Positions 11,729 through 21,495 of a DNA stretch of 64,000 nucleotides are shown in pieces. Origin of the DNA: Puccinellia tenuiflora. Its lineage: Eukaryota > Streptophyta > Magnoliopsida > Poales > Poaceae. How positions within the stretch are numbered: the stretch's first letter is position 1; each line of letters opens with the position of its first letter. Location of the stretch: contig QRDG01001992.1 of the NCBI GenBank assembly GCA_012064385.1, positions 496,001 to 560,000 of the forward strand. The letters are read 5' to 3'. The notes beneath the pieces were generated by a model. It ran no database searches. It saw only the letters and a program-made list of their open reading frames with translations, and had not been told where the DNA came from. Made by a program: the position numbers and the translations under genes.

Positions 11729-13157
11729 TGATATCCCACAAGTATGGGGGATCGCAGTAGTCTTCGGGGGTAGTGTAACCCAATTTATTGATTCGACACA
11801 AAGGGAGCCAAAGAATTCTTAGAGGTCTTCGCAGCTGAGTTGTCAATTCAGCCACACCTGGAGAAATACAAGTAACACGAGAGGGGTGAAAGTAGAAGTG
11901 ATTTGAGAACAATGGTAACAGCAACGCGAAAGCAATTATGGGAGAAAATGGACCGGGGTTCATAATTTCACTAGAGGCTCTCTTAAGCAAATAACCATGC
12001 ATTGGGTGAAAAATTACAGTTGGGCAATTGACATAATTGCACTAATTAGTTATGACAAAGAAACCTAGTTAATGAATCATACGTAGGCATGCATTCCGTA
12101 TATAGTTGTATCTACTCGCCATGAGAATTCACACAACATCTTTTGTCCTACCATCCGGTTTCTGCCGGGCCAATTAAGGAACATATGGTAATTAAGGTGC
12201 TCATTTTAACAGAGCACCGGAGCAAAGCATTAACATTCAGTGAACACATGTAATCCTCAAGTTACAGGTCATCCCCATTGATATCCCAAGCTGTCACTTT
12301 TGGGGTCGCCGGTTCAAACAAGTAACAGGTGCATACAATTTGTAGATACGATCTAAGCAACAATTATATTCATGCAAACATAACGAGCCTAAATCTAAGA
12401 TCATGCCACTCGTGCACTAGTGACAAGCATTAAGCATAACAAGGGTGCAGCAACAACAATTCCTAAACATAACTAACTCATCGTAATGTAACAATTCATC
12501 GGATCCCAACAAACACAACGCCGATTACATAAAGGTGATCTTGATCATGTAGGGCAGCTCACAAGATCTAAACATGGTAACACAATGGGGAGAGAGTACC
12601 AACTAGCTACTGCTACAAACCCGTAGTCCACGGGGGAACTACTCACAACTCATCCCGGAGGCAGAGGTGGCGATGAATATGGCTCCGGGGGCCAATCCCC
12701 GTCCCAGCAGGGTGCCGGAACAGGATCAATCTGGCCCCCGAAACTTGTCGGCGATGGCGGCGGAGCTCTGCATCATATTTGGGAAAATCCTTCGAGGGTT
12801 AGGGTTTTTTCGTCGGGGAGATTTTATAGGCGTCAGAGGCGGCCGAGGGGTGCCCCACAGGGCAGGGGCGGGTCCCAGCCGCGGGTCCAAGGGGGGCCGC
12901 GGCCAGGGGTCGCCCTGGCTTGTGTGGGTCCCCCGAGGTCGCCCTTCTGGCTCCGGTCTTTATTTCTCAATAAAAAATCCCCGTTAATTTTCGTCAAATT
13001 CTGACAATATTTTCAGAAGTAACTTTCTGCAACAAAAACATGGGGTATCTTATCAATAGGTTAGTCCAATAAAATGCCACATGATAGTAGAAACATATGA
13101 CAAAGACACAAAACAAGCATGGATCAAGCAAAAATTATAGATACGTTTGACACATAG
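11729..13157 (-). repeat. 5' LTR of a minus-strand Gypsy-like element
   Basis: The LTR runs from the GATATCA end at 11729 to a decayed start near 13157, where atagatacgtttga is recognisable but the terminal TGATACGTCTC is damaged. It shares its 3' end with 31171-32052 (ggggatcgca, then tttattgattcgaca). The GC-rich region at 12660-12960 corresponds to the promoter/leader part of these LTRs. Confidence 0.7.
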
Positions 13158-13713
13158 TCTACTACTCTCAGATCTTGGTGAAACAAATACGAAAATCCGT
13201 TTTACCTCCCGACCATAGATAGACCTGATATCTCTCCCGTCAAGGTTCGTTGGGATATGTGCTGGTCAGTGTATTTGGTCGAGTATTCTCCTTTTCTGAT
13301 CCAGTTCCCCACATACGTGGCCCACGTCTGCACTACAGAATTTATTGCTTCGACAACGGCTAAACTACCGGTACATACGGACGTGCGTGTGTTGTTCCGG
13401 CACACAAAATTCTGGACCTTCACTGCTTGGATCTCCGACGACTCTGGCTGGCGTCGACCGTGTGCTGGCTGCAATGGGACGCATACTGTCGTGCCGCGCT
13501 CTGGATTCCCAGTGAAACTTGTGTTTTTCCTCATGCTCACTACAACGTTTTGACTATACGTCCGTGTTGTCCATGGCGCTAGTCAGCATGGCACCATGGT
13601 CTTTGCGGCGTGCAGGAGGCTGGCTCCGAGAAGACACCGCCATCTCATATGACCACGCCATGTCCGTCACCGAAGCGGCGAAGACATGGGAACAACTATG
13701 TACAGTGGCCTAG
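13158..13713. other. Low-copy flank of the Copia insertion, no gene seen
   Basis: About 555 bp of moderate GC with no repeat signature I recognise. Open frames of about 100 codons exist on both strands (13202-13540, 13257-13553) but show no known domain. It is the pre-insertion left flank of the Copia element, continuous with 18700 onward. Confidence 0.5.
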
Positions 13714-13718
13714 GTAGG

Positions 13719-13910
13719 AGCAAACGAACATGTTTTGGAAGCGCCACACAAATGGGGCGATCTCGTATTAGCAATATATAGAGTACATGCCTTGGCCACC
13801 AAGGAGGATCACAATCAGATCAACAACCGAATCAGCTATACAAGTATTCGGTTGGTAGCCTAACAGACATTCTATACATGATACGTACGTATACAAGGCA
13901 TACTTTAACA
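13719..13910 (-). repeat. 3' LTR of the Copia element
   Basis: 192 bp. On the minus strand it starts TGTTAAAGTATGCC at 13910 and ends CGTTTGCT at 13719. It matches 18504-18694 except for one substitution near 13731 and one extra base near 13850. LTRs this short are unusual for Triticeae Copia elements, whose LTRs often exceed 1 kb. Confidence 0.93.
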
Positions 13911-14654
13911 TCCCCCCTCAGTTTGTGCGTCTGACGGAAGAACACACAAGCTGGACCGAAATTCAGCGAACAGCTGCGAAGACAAGCCCTTGGTCATGAT
14001 GTCAGCATACTGGTGGCGAGATGGCACATGGAGAACCCGAACCTGTCCAAGGGACACCTTTTCTCGAACAAAATGAATGTCGATCTCGATGTGTTTGGTG
14101 CGGCGGTGTTGAACCGGGTTGGAGGCCATATAGACAGAACTGACATTGTCGCAGAAGACAACCGTGGCAGCAGCAAGGGGTTGATGAAGTTCGCCAAGCA
14201 GTTAACGTATCCAGCAGCACTCGGCGACGGCATGGGCAACAGCTCGGTACTCTGCCTCGGCGCTGGAGCGAGATACCGTATGTTGCCGCTTAGACGACCA
14301 GGAGACCAAATTATCGCCGAGGTAGATGCAGTACCCGGACATGGAATGCCGTGTGTCCGGACAGCCGGCCCAATCAGCGTCGGAGTAGGCGGTGAGCGAC
14401 GTCGTTGGAGATCTGTGGAGGTGCATGCTGAGGTCGAGAGTGCCCTTCACGTACCGTAAAATCCGCTTCACCAAAGCAAGATGTGGCTCGCGAGGGGCAT
14501 GCATGTACAGGCAAGCTTGCTGGACGGCATGTGAGATGTCAGGACGGGTGAGAGTCAAGTACTGCAGTGCACCCGCGTAACTGCGGTACTCCGTGGGATC
14601 CGCAAGGAGGGAGCCATCGGTGGCGGACAGCTTGCACTTGACATCAATGGGGGG
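13905..14654 (-). pseudogene. Copia RNase H region, separated by a frameshift and split by a stop
   Basis: This is the 3' end of the Copia polyprotein in a shifted frame. Part one (14648-14205) carries the link after reverse transcriptase and the RNase H core: YSDADWAG with the catalytic Asp, and SSAEAEYRA. A TAA at 14202-14204 follows CCWIR. The same frame continues to 13905 with RRTKHIEIDIHFVRE and the QYADIMTKGL tail, both typical of the Copia RNase H end. So one in-frame stop removes the last part of RNase H, and the whole segment is one base out of phase with the main frame. Confidence 0.85.
13911..13921 (-). other. Polypurine tract of the Copia element
   Basis: The minus strand reads TGAGGGGGGA directly before the 3' LTR start at 13910, the expected place for plus-strand DNA priming. 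Confidence 0.85.
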
Positions 14655-17600
14655 TAGCGCACGGGTTGCACTCCACCATACCGGCGCGCTGAAGAAGCTC
14701 AATGGCGTACTGTCGCTGCGAGAGCACCATCCCGGCGTCCGTCCGGGTCACCGAGATGCCGAGGAAGAACGACAGAGTACCCAGGTCCGTCATCGCGAAC
14801 TCGGAGTGGAGCAGATGCGTGAAGTGTCGAAGAAGCCGGTCCGTGGAGGCGGTGATGATGATGTCATCCACGTACAAGAGGATGTACGCGAGCTCGGTGC
14901 CGCGTTTGTAGATGAAGAGCGAGACGTCCGACTTCGACGCAACGAAGCCGAGGCGATGAGCATAGAGAGCAAACCGCTGGTACCATGCCCGCGGAGCTTG
15001 CTTCAGGCCGTAGAGCGACTTGTGGAGACGACAGACGTAGTCAGGGCAGCGAGTGTCGACGAACCCGGGAGGCTGCTGGCAATAGACCTCCTCGTCAAGA
15101 TTGCCGTTGAGGAAGGCGTTCTTGACGTCGAGCTGATGAACCGGCCACGACCGCGAGACGGCGATGCTGAGGACGATGCGGATCGTAGCCGGCTTGACGA
15201 CCGGACTGAAGGTCTCGTCGAAGTCGACTCCCGGCTGTTGAGAGAAGCCGCGAACCACCCATCTAGCCTTGTAGCGAGCAAGGCGGCCGTCCGAATGAAA
15301 CTTGTGTTTATAGATCCACTTTCCTGAAACAATGTTAGCACGAGCCGGACGAGGAACAAGAGACCAAGTGCCATTTTTAATGAGAGCCTCAAATTCGTCG
15401 TGCATAGCCTTGCGCCAATGTGGGTCGGCGAGGGCACCCCGGTATGTTTTGGGAATGGGAGAGGGAATGGAGTGGGAGGCCGATAAGGTGAGGCGATCAA
15501 CAGGCTGGAAGAGGCCGCGTTTAGCACGGGTGACCATGGTGTGGGTGTTCGAGGGAGACGGAGGACGGTGAACAACGACTGGAGGCGAGAGAGCATTCTC
15601 GTCAGAGGTGCTAGACACGGGCGACACGGATGCAGACGATGCAGGCGTGGAGAATAGCGGAACAGGAGATGGCGGTCCGTATATAGGCCCATCGAAGGGC
15701 CCATAAGAGGGAGAGGCCGGGGTCGCGGGCCCGGCAGACGGCCCAACAGAGTGAGCCGACGCGGGAGGTGGTGAGGCGGGGGACGCGGGCTCGCGGGCGA
15801 CATGCAGAACGGGCTCGCGGGTGCCATGCATAGCGGGTGGCGGGTGGTCTGTGAAAACTGGGTGCGTGGCTGAGAAATCCAGGAGGAAATCGAGAGCTGC
15901 GCTAGAGGTTGGGTTTGGCTCGGAGAGGCGAGCGAAGGGGAAGACAGACTCGTCGAACACTACGTGACGGGAGATGATCACTCGACGGGTGTTGAGATCA
16001 AGGCAGCGATATCCTTTGTGGGTGGTGGGGTAGCCGAGGAAGACACAGGCTATGGAGCGAGCTGCGAGTTTGTGTTGCGCGGTGGCGGACTGGTTGGGGT
16101 AGCATAAGCAACCGAACACCCGAAGTGTGAAGTAGTCCGGCGGTGCGTTGTACAGACGTTGGTAGGGTATGGCAAAGTTGATAGGTTGAGAAGGTCGTAG
16201 GTTTACTAGGTGTGTCGCGGCGGCCATGGCTTCTACCCAGTAGGATGGAGGCATGTGTGCCTGGAAAAGGAGTGTGCGTGTAACGTCATTGACAGTGCGG
16301 ATGGCGCGCTCAGCTTTGCCATTTTGGGCAGAGGTGTAAGGGCAAGAGAGGCGAAGGCGAATGCCGTTGGTGGTGAAAAAGGATGTCACCGTGGAGTTAA
16401 TGAACTCGGTTCCATTGTCGGCTTGCATGGCAACAATGGGTTTAGAAAATTGTGTGCGGGCATAGGCGACGAAAGCAATGAGGTGGGTGGCGGTGTCAGA
16501 TTTTTGGCGTAAGGGAAACGTCCACATAAAATGAGAAAAATCATCCACAATAATAAGATAATATTTGAAACCAGAGTTGCTAAGCACCGGAGATGTCCAA
16601 AGATCACAATGGATTAATTGAAATGGTTCGACACACGTAGAGGTAGACCTAGCGAACGGCAGCCGTACATGTTTGCCAAGTTGACAAGCGTGGCATACAT
16701 GTGCGGGTGCTTTATTACATGGGATAAAAGACTGCTTATGGAGATGTGACATAGCGTCACATCCTGGATGACCTAATCGACGATGCCAGAGCTCGGTGGA
16801 GGTGGAGGCTGCGAGGAGTCCATAGGCGGAGGGAGTGATGGCTGATGGTGAAAACGTGTAGAGGTCGCCACGGCTATTGCACCTGGTGATCACGGCCTTG
16901 GTGCGAAGATCCTTGATGGAAAAACCAAGAGGGTCAAACTCAACAGAACAATTGTTATCAATGGTGAAACGACGAGTAGAAATAAGATTCTTAATAAGGT
17001 TAGGAACGATCAAGACATTGTGAAGATGGAAATTATGAGCGGAAGCACTAAGAGAGGTGTGGCCAACGTGAGAGATGGGCAAGGTGGAACCGTTGCCGAC
17101 AGTAACTAGAGATGAAGGAATAGAAGGTTGAAGAGTATGAAGTATACCGGGGTCCGAGGCCATGTGTGCGGTGGCGCCGGAGTCCATGTTCCACTCACCA
17201 ACAGTTGAAGCAGAGGCGGCGTTATTCAGGGCCGCCATGAGGCCGGAGCAGTCCCAAGCCGGAGTGTTGGTGTAGCCGGGGGTCGGGGGCGGGTTGGTGT
17301 AGCCGGGAATCGGCGGCGGGTTGGTGCCGAATGCTTGACCATGCAGAGGTGCCAGCGAGGTGAATGCCTGGGCAGGAGGCATCACGGGACGCGGGCCAAG
17401 GAGCCCGGGGCCGGTGTTGGGACGCGCAGCAGGAGGTGTGGGGAGCTGCTGGGCCTGGCCGGTGTACGGGTTGAAGCAGACCCATGGCCCGACCGAAGAG
17501 GAGCCAGCGCGGTCGCCGCCGTTGCGGTTCCCGCCACCGTTACGGTTCTTCTTCTTGTAGTAGCCGCCGCCGTTGCGGTTCCCGCTCCAGCCGCCGTTTC

Positions 17601-18408
17601 GGCTGCCATCGCTGCGGTCAGAGCCGCGGGTGTCGCCTCCTTGCTGGGGACCCGCACTGTTGGAGGAGGAGCCGGCGCCATGGGCGCCGAACAACGCCGT
17701 CTGGGCGCCCGTCTGAACGGAGTTGGCGAGCTGGGTTTCGCGCAAGGTGAGAAGGGAGCGTGTCTGGGCGAAGGAGGGCAGTGGGTTCTGCATGGTGACA
17801 ATGGTGGTGATGTCGGCGTAGCGCTGATTGAGGCCGCGGAGACAGTTGAGGACGAGAGCTTGGTCGGACACCGGGGTGCCGACGTCGCGCAGCGCATTGG
17901 AGAGAGCTTTGAGGCGGTGGCAGTAAGCGGTGATGGAGAGGTCCCCTTGCACGAACCCGCGGAACTCAGCTTCGAGGTACACCGCGCGAGTCATCTGGTT
18001 GTCGAGGAAGAGATTGGTGATGAGAGCCCACGCCTCCTGCGCGGTTTGCTCTTCCGCCATGATGATGTCGAGGATCTCGTCGGAGATGGAGCAGTAGAGC
18101 CACGAGCGGACGACGTAGTCCTCGCGGATCCACTCGGGAGTCCGAGCGGCGACGGCGGTGATGGAGTTGACGTGCCCGAGCAGATCGTACTTGCCGAGCA
18201 AGACGCGGATCAGCATGCGCCACTTTGTGAAGTTCGAGGTCTTCAAGTCGAGCGTCACGGGGACATGAGTGCGGACGCTGGCGACATTCACCGCTGACGA
18301 GGCGGCGGCGGGCAGGGCGGGCATGGCAGCGGGAACAAGGGCTCCGGGGGAGCTGGCGCTGAGTGCAGGCGAGGAGGCAGAGGAGAGAGCCGCTGCAGTG
18401 TTGGACAT
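14644..18408 (-). CDS. Copia gag-pol polyprotein, frameshifted before RNase H
   Basis: A 1254-residue frame; I start it at the Met at 18408 because upstream codons lie in the PBS and LTR. Residue positions are approximate. Gag (UBN2-like) begins near residue 30 (TSNFTKWRMLIRVLLG). The glycine/asparagine-rich tail ends in WVCFNPYTG and shows no CCHC zinc knuckle. Protease has MDSGATAHM near 409. The integrase HHCC module begins with LWHRRLGHPG near 541 and includes CHACQLGKH. The integrase core has Asp about 602, Asp about 664 (ADNGTEF) and Glu about 700, with the D-35-E spacing. Reverse transcriptase has DETFSPVVK near 1065 and YVDDIIITA near 1179. The frame ends early at a run of six G on the plus strand (14649-14654), one base longer than the frame needs. 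It was presumably a retrotransposition polyprotein, now without RNase H. Confidence 0.93.
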   Translation of the reverse strand: MSNTAAALSSASSPALSASSPGALVPAAMPALPAAASSAVNVASVRTHVPVTLDLKTSNFTKWRMLIRVLLGKYDLLGHVNSITAVAARTPEWIREDYVVRSWLYCSISDEILDIIMAEEQTAQEAWALITNLFLDNQMTRAVYLEAEFRGFVQGDLSITAYCHRLKALSNALRDVGTPVSDQALVLNCLRGLNQRYADITTIVTMQNPLPSFAQTRSLLTLRETQLANSVQTGAQTALFGAHGAGSSSNSAGPQQGGDTRGSDRSDGSRNGGWSGNRNGGGYYKKKNRNGGGNRNGGDRAGSSSVGPWVCFNPYTGQAQQLPTPPAARPNTGPGLLGPRPVMPPAQAFTSLAPLHGQAFGTNPPPIPGYTNPPPTPGYTNTPAWDCSGLMAALNNAASASTVGEWNMDSGATAHMASDPGILHTLQPSIPSSLVTVGNGSTLPISHVGHTSLSASAHNFHLHNVLIVPNLIKNLISTRRFTIDNNCSVEFDPLGFSIKDLRTKAVITRCNSRGDLYTFSPSAITPSAYGLLAASTSTELWHRRLGHPGCDAMSHLHKQSFIPCNKAPAHVCHACQLGKHVRLPFARSTSTCVEPFQLIHCDLWTSPVLSNSGFKYYLIIVDDFSHFMWTFPLRQKSDTATHLIAFVAYARTQFSKPIVAMQADNGTEFINSTVTSFFTTNGIRLRLSCPYTSAQNGKAERAIRTVNDVTRTLLFQAHMPPSYWVEAMAAATHLVNLRPSQPINFAIPYQRLYNAPPDYFTLRVFGCLCYPNQSATAQHKLAARSIACVFLGYPTTHKGYRCLDLNTRRVIISRHVVFDESVFPFARLSEPNPTSSAALDFLLDFSATHPVFTDHPPPAMHGTREPVLHVAREPASPASPPPASAHSVGPSAGPATPASPSYGPFDGPIYGPPSPVPLFSTPASSASVSPVSSTSDENALSPPVVVHRPPSPSNTHTMVTRAKRGLFQPVDRLTLSASHSIPSPIPKTYRGALADPHWRKAMHDEFEALIKNGTWSLVPRPARANIVSGKWIYKHKFHSDGRLARYKARWVVRGFSQQPGVDFDETFSPVVKPATIRIVLSIAVSRSWPVHQLDVKNAFLNGNLDEEVYCQQPPGFVDTRCPDYVCRLHKSLYGLKQAPRAWYQRFALYAHRLGFVASKSDVSLFIYKRGTELAYILLYVDDIIITASTDRLLRHFTHLLHSEFAMTDLGTLSFFLGISVTRTDAGMVLSQRQYAIELLQRAGMVECNPCATPH

Positions 18409-18491
18409 GGTGGAGAGTTTGGAGATTGGATCGGCTGGGAAGTTTGGAGATTGGATCGGCTGGGTGCTAGGGTTTTGGGAAACGAAAACTT

Positions 18492-18503
18492 GCTCTGATA
18501 CCA
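18492..18503 (-). other. PBS complementary to initiator tRNA-Met
   Basis: The minus strand reads TGGTATCAGAGC immediately after the 5' LTR end at 18504. This is the classical Copia primer site for initiator methionine tRNA. Confidence 0.95.
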
Positions 18504-18694
18504 AGCAAACGAACAGGTTTTGGAAGCGCCACACAAATGGGGCGATCTCGTATTAGCAATATATAGAGTACATGCCTTGGCCACCAAGGAGGATCACAAT
18601 CAGATCAACAACCGAATCAGCTATACAATATTCGGTTGGTAGCCTAACAGACATTCTATACATGATACGTACGTATACAAGGCATACTTTAACA
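18504..18694 (-). repeat. 5' LTR of the Copia element
   Basis: 191 bp, nearly identical to 13719-13910. It directly precedes the PBS and is flanked on the outside by the GTAGG duplication at 18695-18699. Confidence 0.93.
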
Positions 18695-18699
18695 GTAGG

Positions 18700-19019
18700 T
18701 ACCATCGATCGCACAAGAGCCTGAACATATGGAAACTGAGATAGAAATATATCACGGTGACACAATAAATATTCACGCGAACGTACTTGAACACATGAGG
18801 AAATATGCATATGCACTGACGCACTACAATCTACAAGCTGACTACCGACGGAACAGATCCGGCTTGTAGACTGTGGGGGCCGTAGACGAGAAGGGGCATG
18901 GCGCAAACACGAACAGATCCCTCCCCTCGCCATGTTTCCGGACGAGCGCAATTAGAAACACGAGCAGTTAAGCAGTGCGAAGATTAGTCTTTTTGCACGG
19001 GCAATTAGTCCAGGATTCG
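18700..19019. other. Unassigned flank right of the Copia element
   Basis: About 320 bp that continued directly from 13713 before the Copia insertion. I see no gene or repeat signature. Confidence 0.45.
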
Positions 19020-20007
19020 TGATGACTTTTACCCCTCTCCTCCTCTCTACTGTAGAAAGGCGAAAAGGGAGCTCGGCGAGGACTCTTTTCCGGCGGCGGA
19101 TCCAGCGGCTCCTCTCCCCCACGAGCCTCGTGCTCGTCGGCGGGAGGGGGGGTCACTCGGTCCTCCGTCCGGATCTGTATAGTTGTAGTCTTATATTAGG
19201 CTTTCTAGCTTGTATTTTGCCGGTCTTCGTCTTGCTTATGGCGGCGACGGCGTCGGCGTTCAATAAACTGGCTCGGGATCTTCCTCTCCTGCGTGCTCCG
19301 GTGCGTCAGGAGGTCGATTTGCGAGCTGGGTTTGCAGGTGTGTCCGAAAGCTTCGCCGGGTCTCCGTTTCGACGGCGTCGGGTGCGACGCCGGGGAGATG
19401 CGAAGCTGCTGTGTCCAGGGGTGGTCGTCGACGCGGCGGCGGCCTCGCCAGGGACTTTTTGGTCCTTCTCTTCGTCCGCGACATGGTGGTGTCGTCTCCA
19501 ACGCTGCCTGGAAGATGAAGGTTCAGATGCAGGTACTACGGCCGCCGGTTCGCTGGTGGCGTGGTCCGTGCTAGGTGGAAGGTCTGCGGCAGGCAGATCT
19601 GGTCATGCTCCTCGTCTCCGACGACGGGAGGAGCCGGGTCTGGAGGAAGAGGATGAGCCCGGGGATGATCCCCGACCCGCGCGCCACAGCGATAGGTGGG
19701 TGCCTTTGGTACTCCTTCTGGAGGTTCACAAAGCCGTTCCGGCGATGGGGCTCCCTCTTCCTCGGGAGTGTTGGACTGCGCTTCTCGGTCTCGTCGTGCT
19801 TCACGGCATCGGCGGCGAGCGGCGGCTCGAGTCTGGAGTTGCAGACCTCTCGGAGGACTTCTTTGTAATTTTCCTTTTTCCGAGGGTTGTTTCTGCAAAG
19901 TGTACGGGTCCACGCGTCCTTTTGGACCGATCCGGTTTCTGTGTACGCATATTGTACCTGCATCTGGCTTTAGCCTAATATATTCCCGTATGCTATCAAA
20001 AAAAAAA
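19020..20007 (+). mobile_element. Candidate GC-rich retroposon ending in an A tract
   Basis: A GC-rich block of about 1 kb starts near 19020 and ends in an 11-base A run (19998-20008). Its composition, its 5' motif (ctactgtag near 19048) and its low-complexity open frames resemble the two retroposons at 23351-24329 and 28766-30122. I could not find a convincing target duplication, so the left edge is approximate. Overlapping frames of 90-319 codons exist in several phases and match no domain I know. I do not call a gene. Confidence 0.45.
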
Positions 20008-20649
20008 ACTGAAATCTGTTCTAGTATTAGAAATTATGTGCCACCAGTACATCACATCGTTGAAACAACGGACGTCATGACGTAGTAACAGATTCTCTCA
20101 CGGGCACGTGCCACTTATGGGCCCGCCGCATTAAATCTGCCCGTACGCCGTTAAGTATATCCGTTTTTCACGCATTCGTAACCGTAGCAAAATGAAGGCA
20201 CGCATAGATCCCAATCAAGAAATCGCGGTTCAGATATCACGAGCAGGTGTGCTCGAGTGCTAAAACGCTGCCCCCAAACAAATATGAACTCTAAACCGTT
20301 GCATTATATACTTGTTGTATGGTCAAGATCTATGAAAACATCTCTCTCTAAGCACATGAGGATTGATTGATCTGGTTTTCTCTTCTGACGTTCTGTCACA
20401 TGGATTGTAGTAATCGTTCACATTTTTGTGCCACATATTGTGAGAAAACACCAAAAATATGTTACAAATTTACTTTTAGTTGTTCAAGATCTTTGGTTTG
20501 AACTCTCTTTTTACTGGCCAAGCTGTTAGAAATTGTGCATGTTGGTAGTTTGATCCCCGAGTTAAAAAATGACAAATACCTCTATAATTTGCATCGATCG
20601 TCTCTATATTCATAACCGGTTGGCTTGAATCCGAATAGAGAGAGGTACA
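20008..20649. other. Intergenic, nothing recognised
   Basis: AT-rich unique-looking DNA with one CACGTG G-box-like hexamer near 20106. No coding or repeat feature stands out. Confidence 0.5.
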
Positions 20650-20755
20650 AATGTATCTAGACGTGTTTAGCATGTAGATTCACTCATTTTGATCTGTATG
20701 TAGACTATATTGAAATAATTAAATATCTTATATATATTTAGAAACGGAGGGAGTA
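20650..20755 (+). mobile_element. Stowaway-type MITE, right part
   Basis: The sequence gtagattcactcatttt followed by atttagaaacggagggag and a TA (20754-20755) is the right half of a Stowaway element of the Triticeae CTCCCTCCGT class. The left terminus is not recognisable. Confidence 0.7.
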
Positions 20756-20760
20756 CGTTA

Positions 20761-20840
20761 TACTCCTTCTGTCTCATAATATAAGATGTAGGGAATACAA
20801 ACTAAGATAAGTTTGCAAACATTATTTGATCGAGTGAACC
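20761..20840 (+). mobile_element. Second Stowaway-like terminus, truncated
   Basis: TA then ctccttctgtctcataat at 20761-20780 is a diverged Stowaway left end, five bases after the previous element's TA. No matching right end is seen, so this is a fragment or the remnant of a tandem insertion. Confidence 0.45.
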
Positions 20841-21495
20841 ATCACCTTCTTATCAAGGCATCCATCGTCCATCCATGTGCTAGCTAGGTTTAGCTAGCTA
20901 ATCCATTACTACAAAACACTAAACCATTACTACAAAACAAGCAAGTTGCACGGTAAAAGTACGTCCTCTCCTTACAACTCAATCATGCCCAGATTGACGC
21001 ACGCAGGCAGGACCAACACACCCCACCATGGCACCATCACCAAAAAGTAAAGCGATCGATCGAGGACGAATTCAATGTGCGTCCCGGCCCTACGATTGAT
21101 ACTGCCAGACGTCCAAGCTAGCCCTGATTGATTAATCATTACCATCCACACTCTTTATTTCATTTCATTATCATTAAACTAATCACGCAAAATCAAGCAC
21201 CTTCTATACATGTGTGTCCAACTTTTCTGTTCCATCGCCTTCACTTTACACGCCGATTAAGTTACAGAAATCAAATCACCCAAGAAGAAGAAAAAACAAC
21301 GGGAAAAGATTTCACAATCCAAAAACCTCGCCACACATCCTAGTCTTAGCTTACGTATTACGTATATATGCGTGTAATATGCGTGTAATGTAATATGTAT
21401 ACAGTCGATCGGTCGATCTTAAGCTTGGCGTGCTTGCTGTTACAATTGATTGCTCGCCGCCGTTGGTGTTTGGTGTTGGGTACTGAAGAATTAAT
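20841..21495. other. 3' flank of the MYB gene
   Basis: AT-rich DNA downstream of the minus-strand MYB stop codon. The 3' UTR and polyadenylation site should lie in its right part, but I cannot place them from sequence alone. No other feature was recognised. Confidence 0.5.

Larger units (their letters stand above)
13714..18699 (-). mobile_element. Near-complete Copia retrotransposon with 5-bp TSD
   Basis: The element spans 13719-18694 (4976 bp) on the minus strand, flanked by GTAGG at 13714-13718 and 18695-18699. Its two LTRs (191 and 192 bp) differ by one substitution and one 1-bp indel, so the insertion is recent. A PBS complementary to initiator tRNA-Met and a G-rich PPT are both present and adjoin the LTRs. 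The coding part has gag, protease, integrase, reverse transcriptase and RNase H in Copia order. Two lesions in the 3' coding part make this copy defective. Confidence 0.95.

Noticed and set aside
14593..15327. Long plus-strand frames opposite the Copia polyprotein (also 17335-18297)
   Set aside because: Antisense shadows of a well-supported gag-pol frame.
19019..19978. 319-codon plus-strand frame
   Set aside because: GC-rich with several overlapping frames on both strands, no domain, and it sits in a retroposon-like block ending in an A tract.
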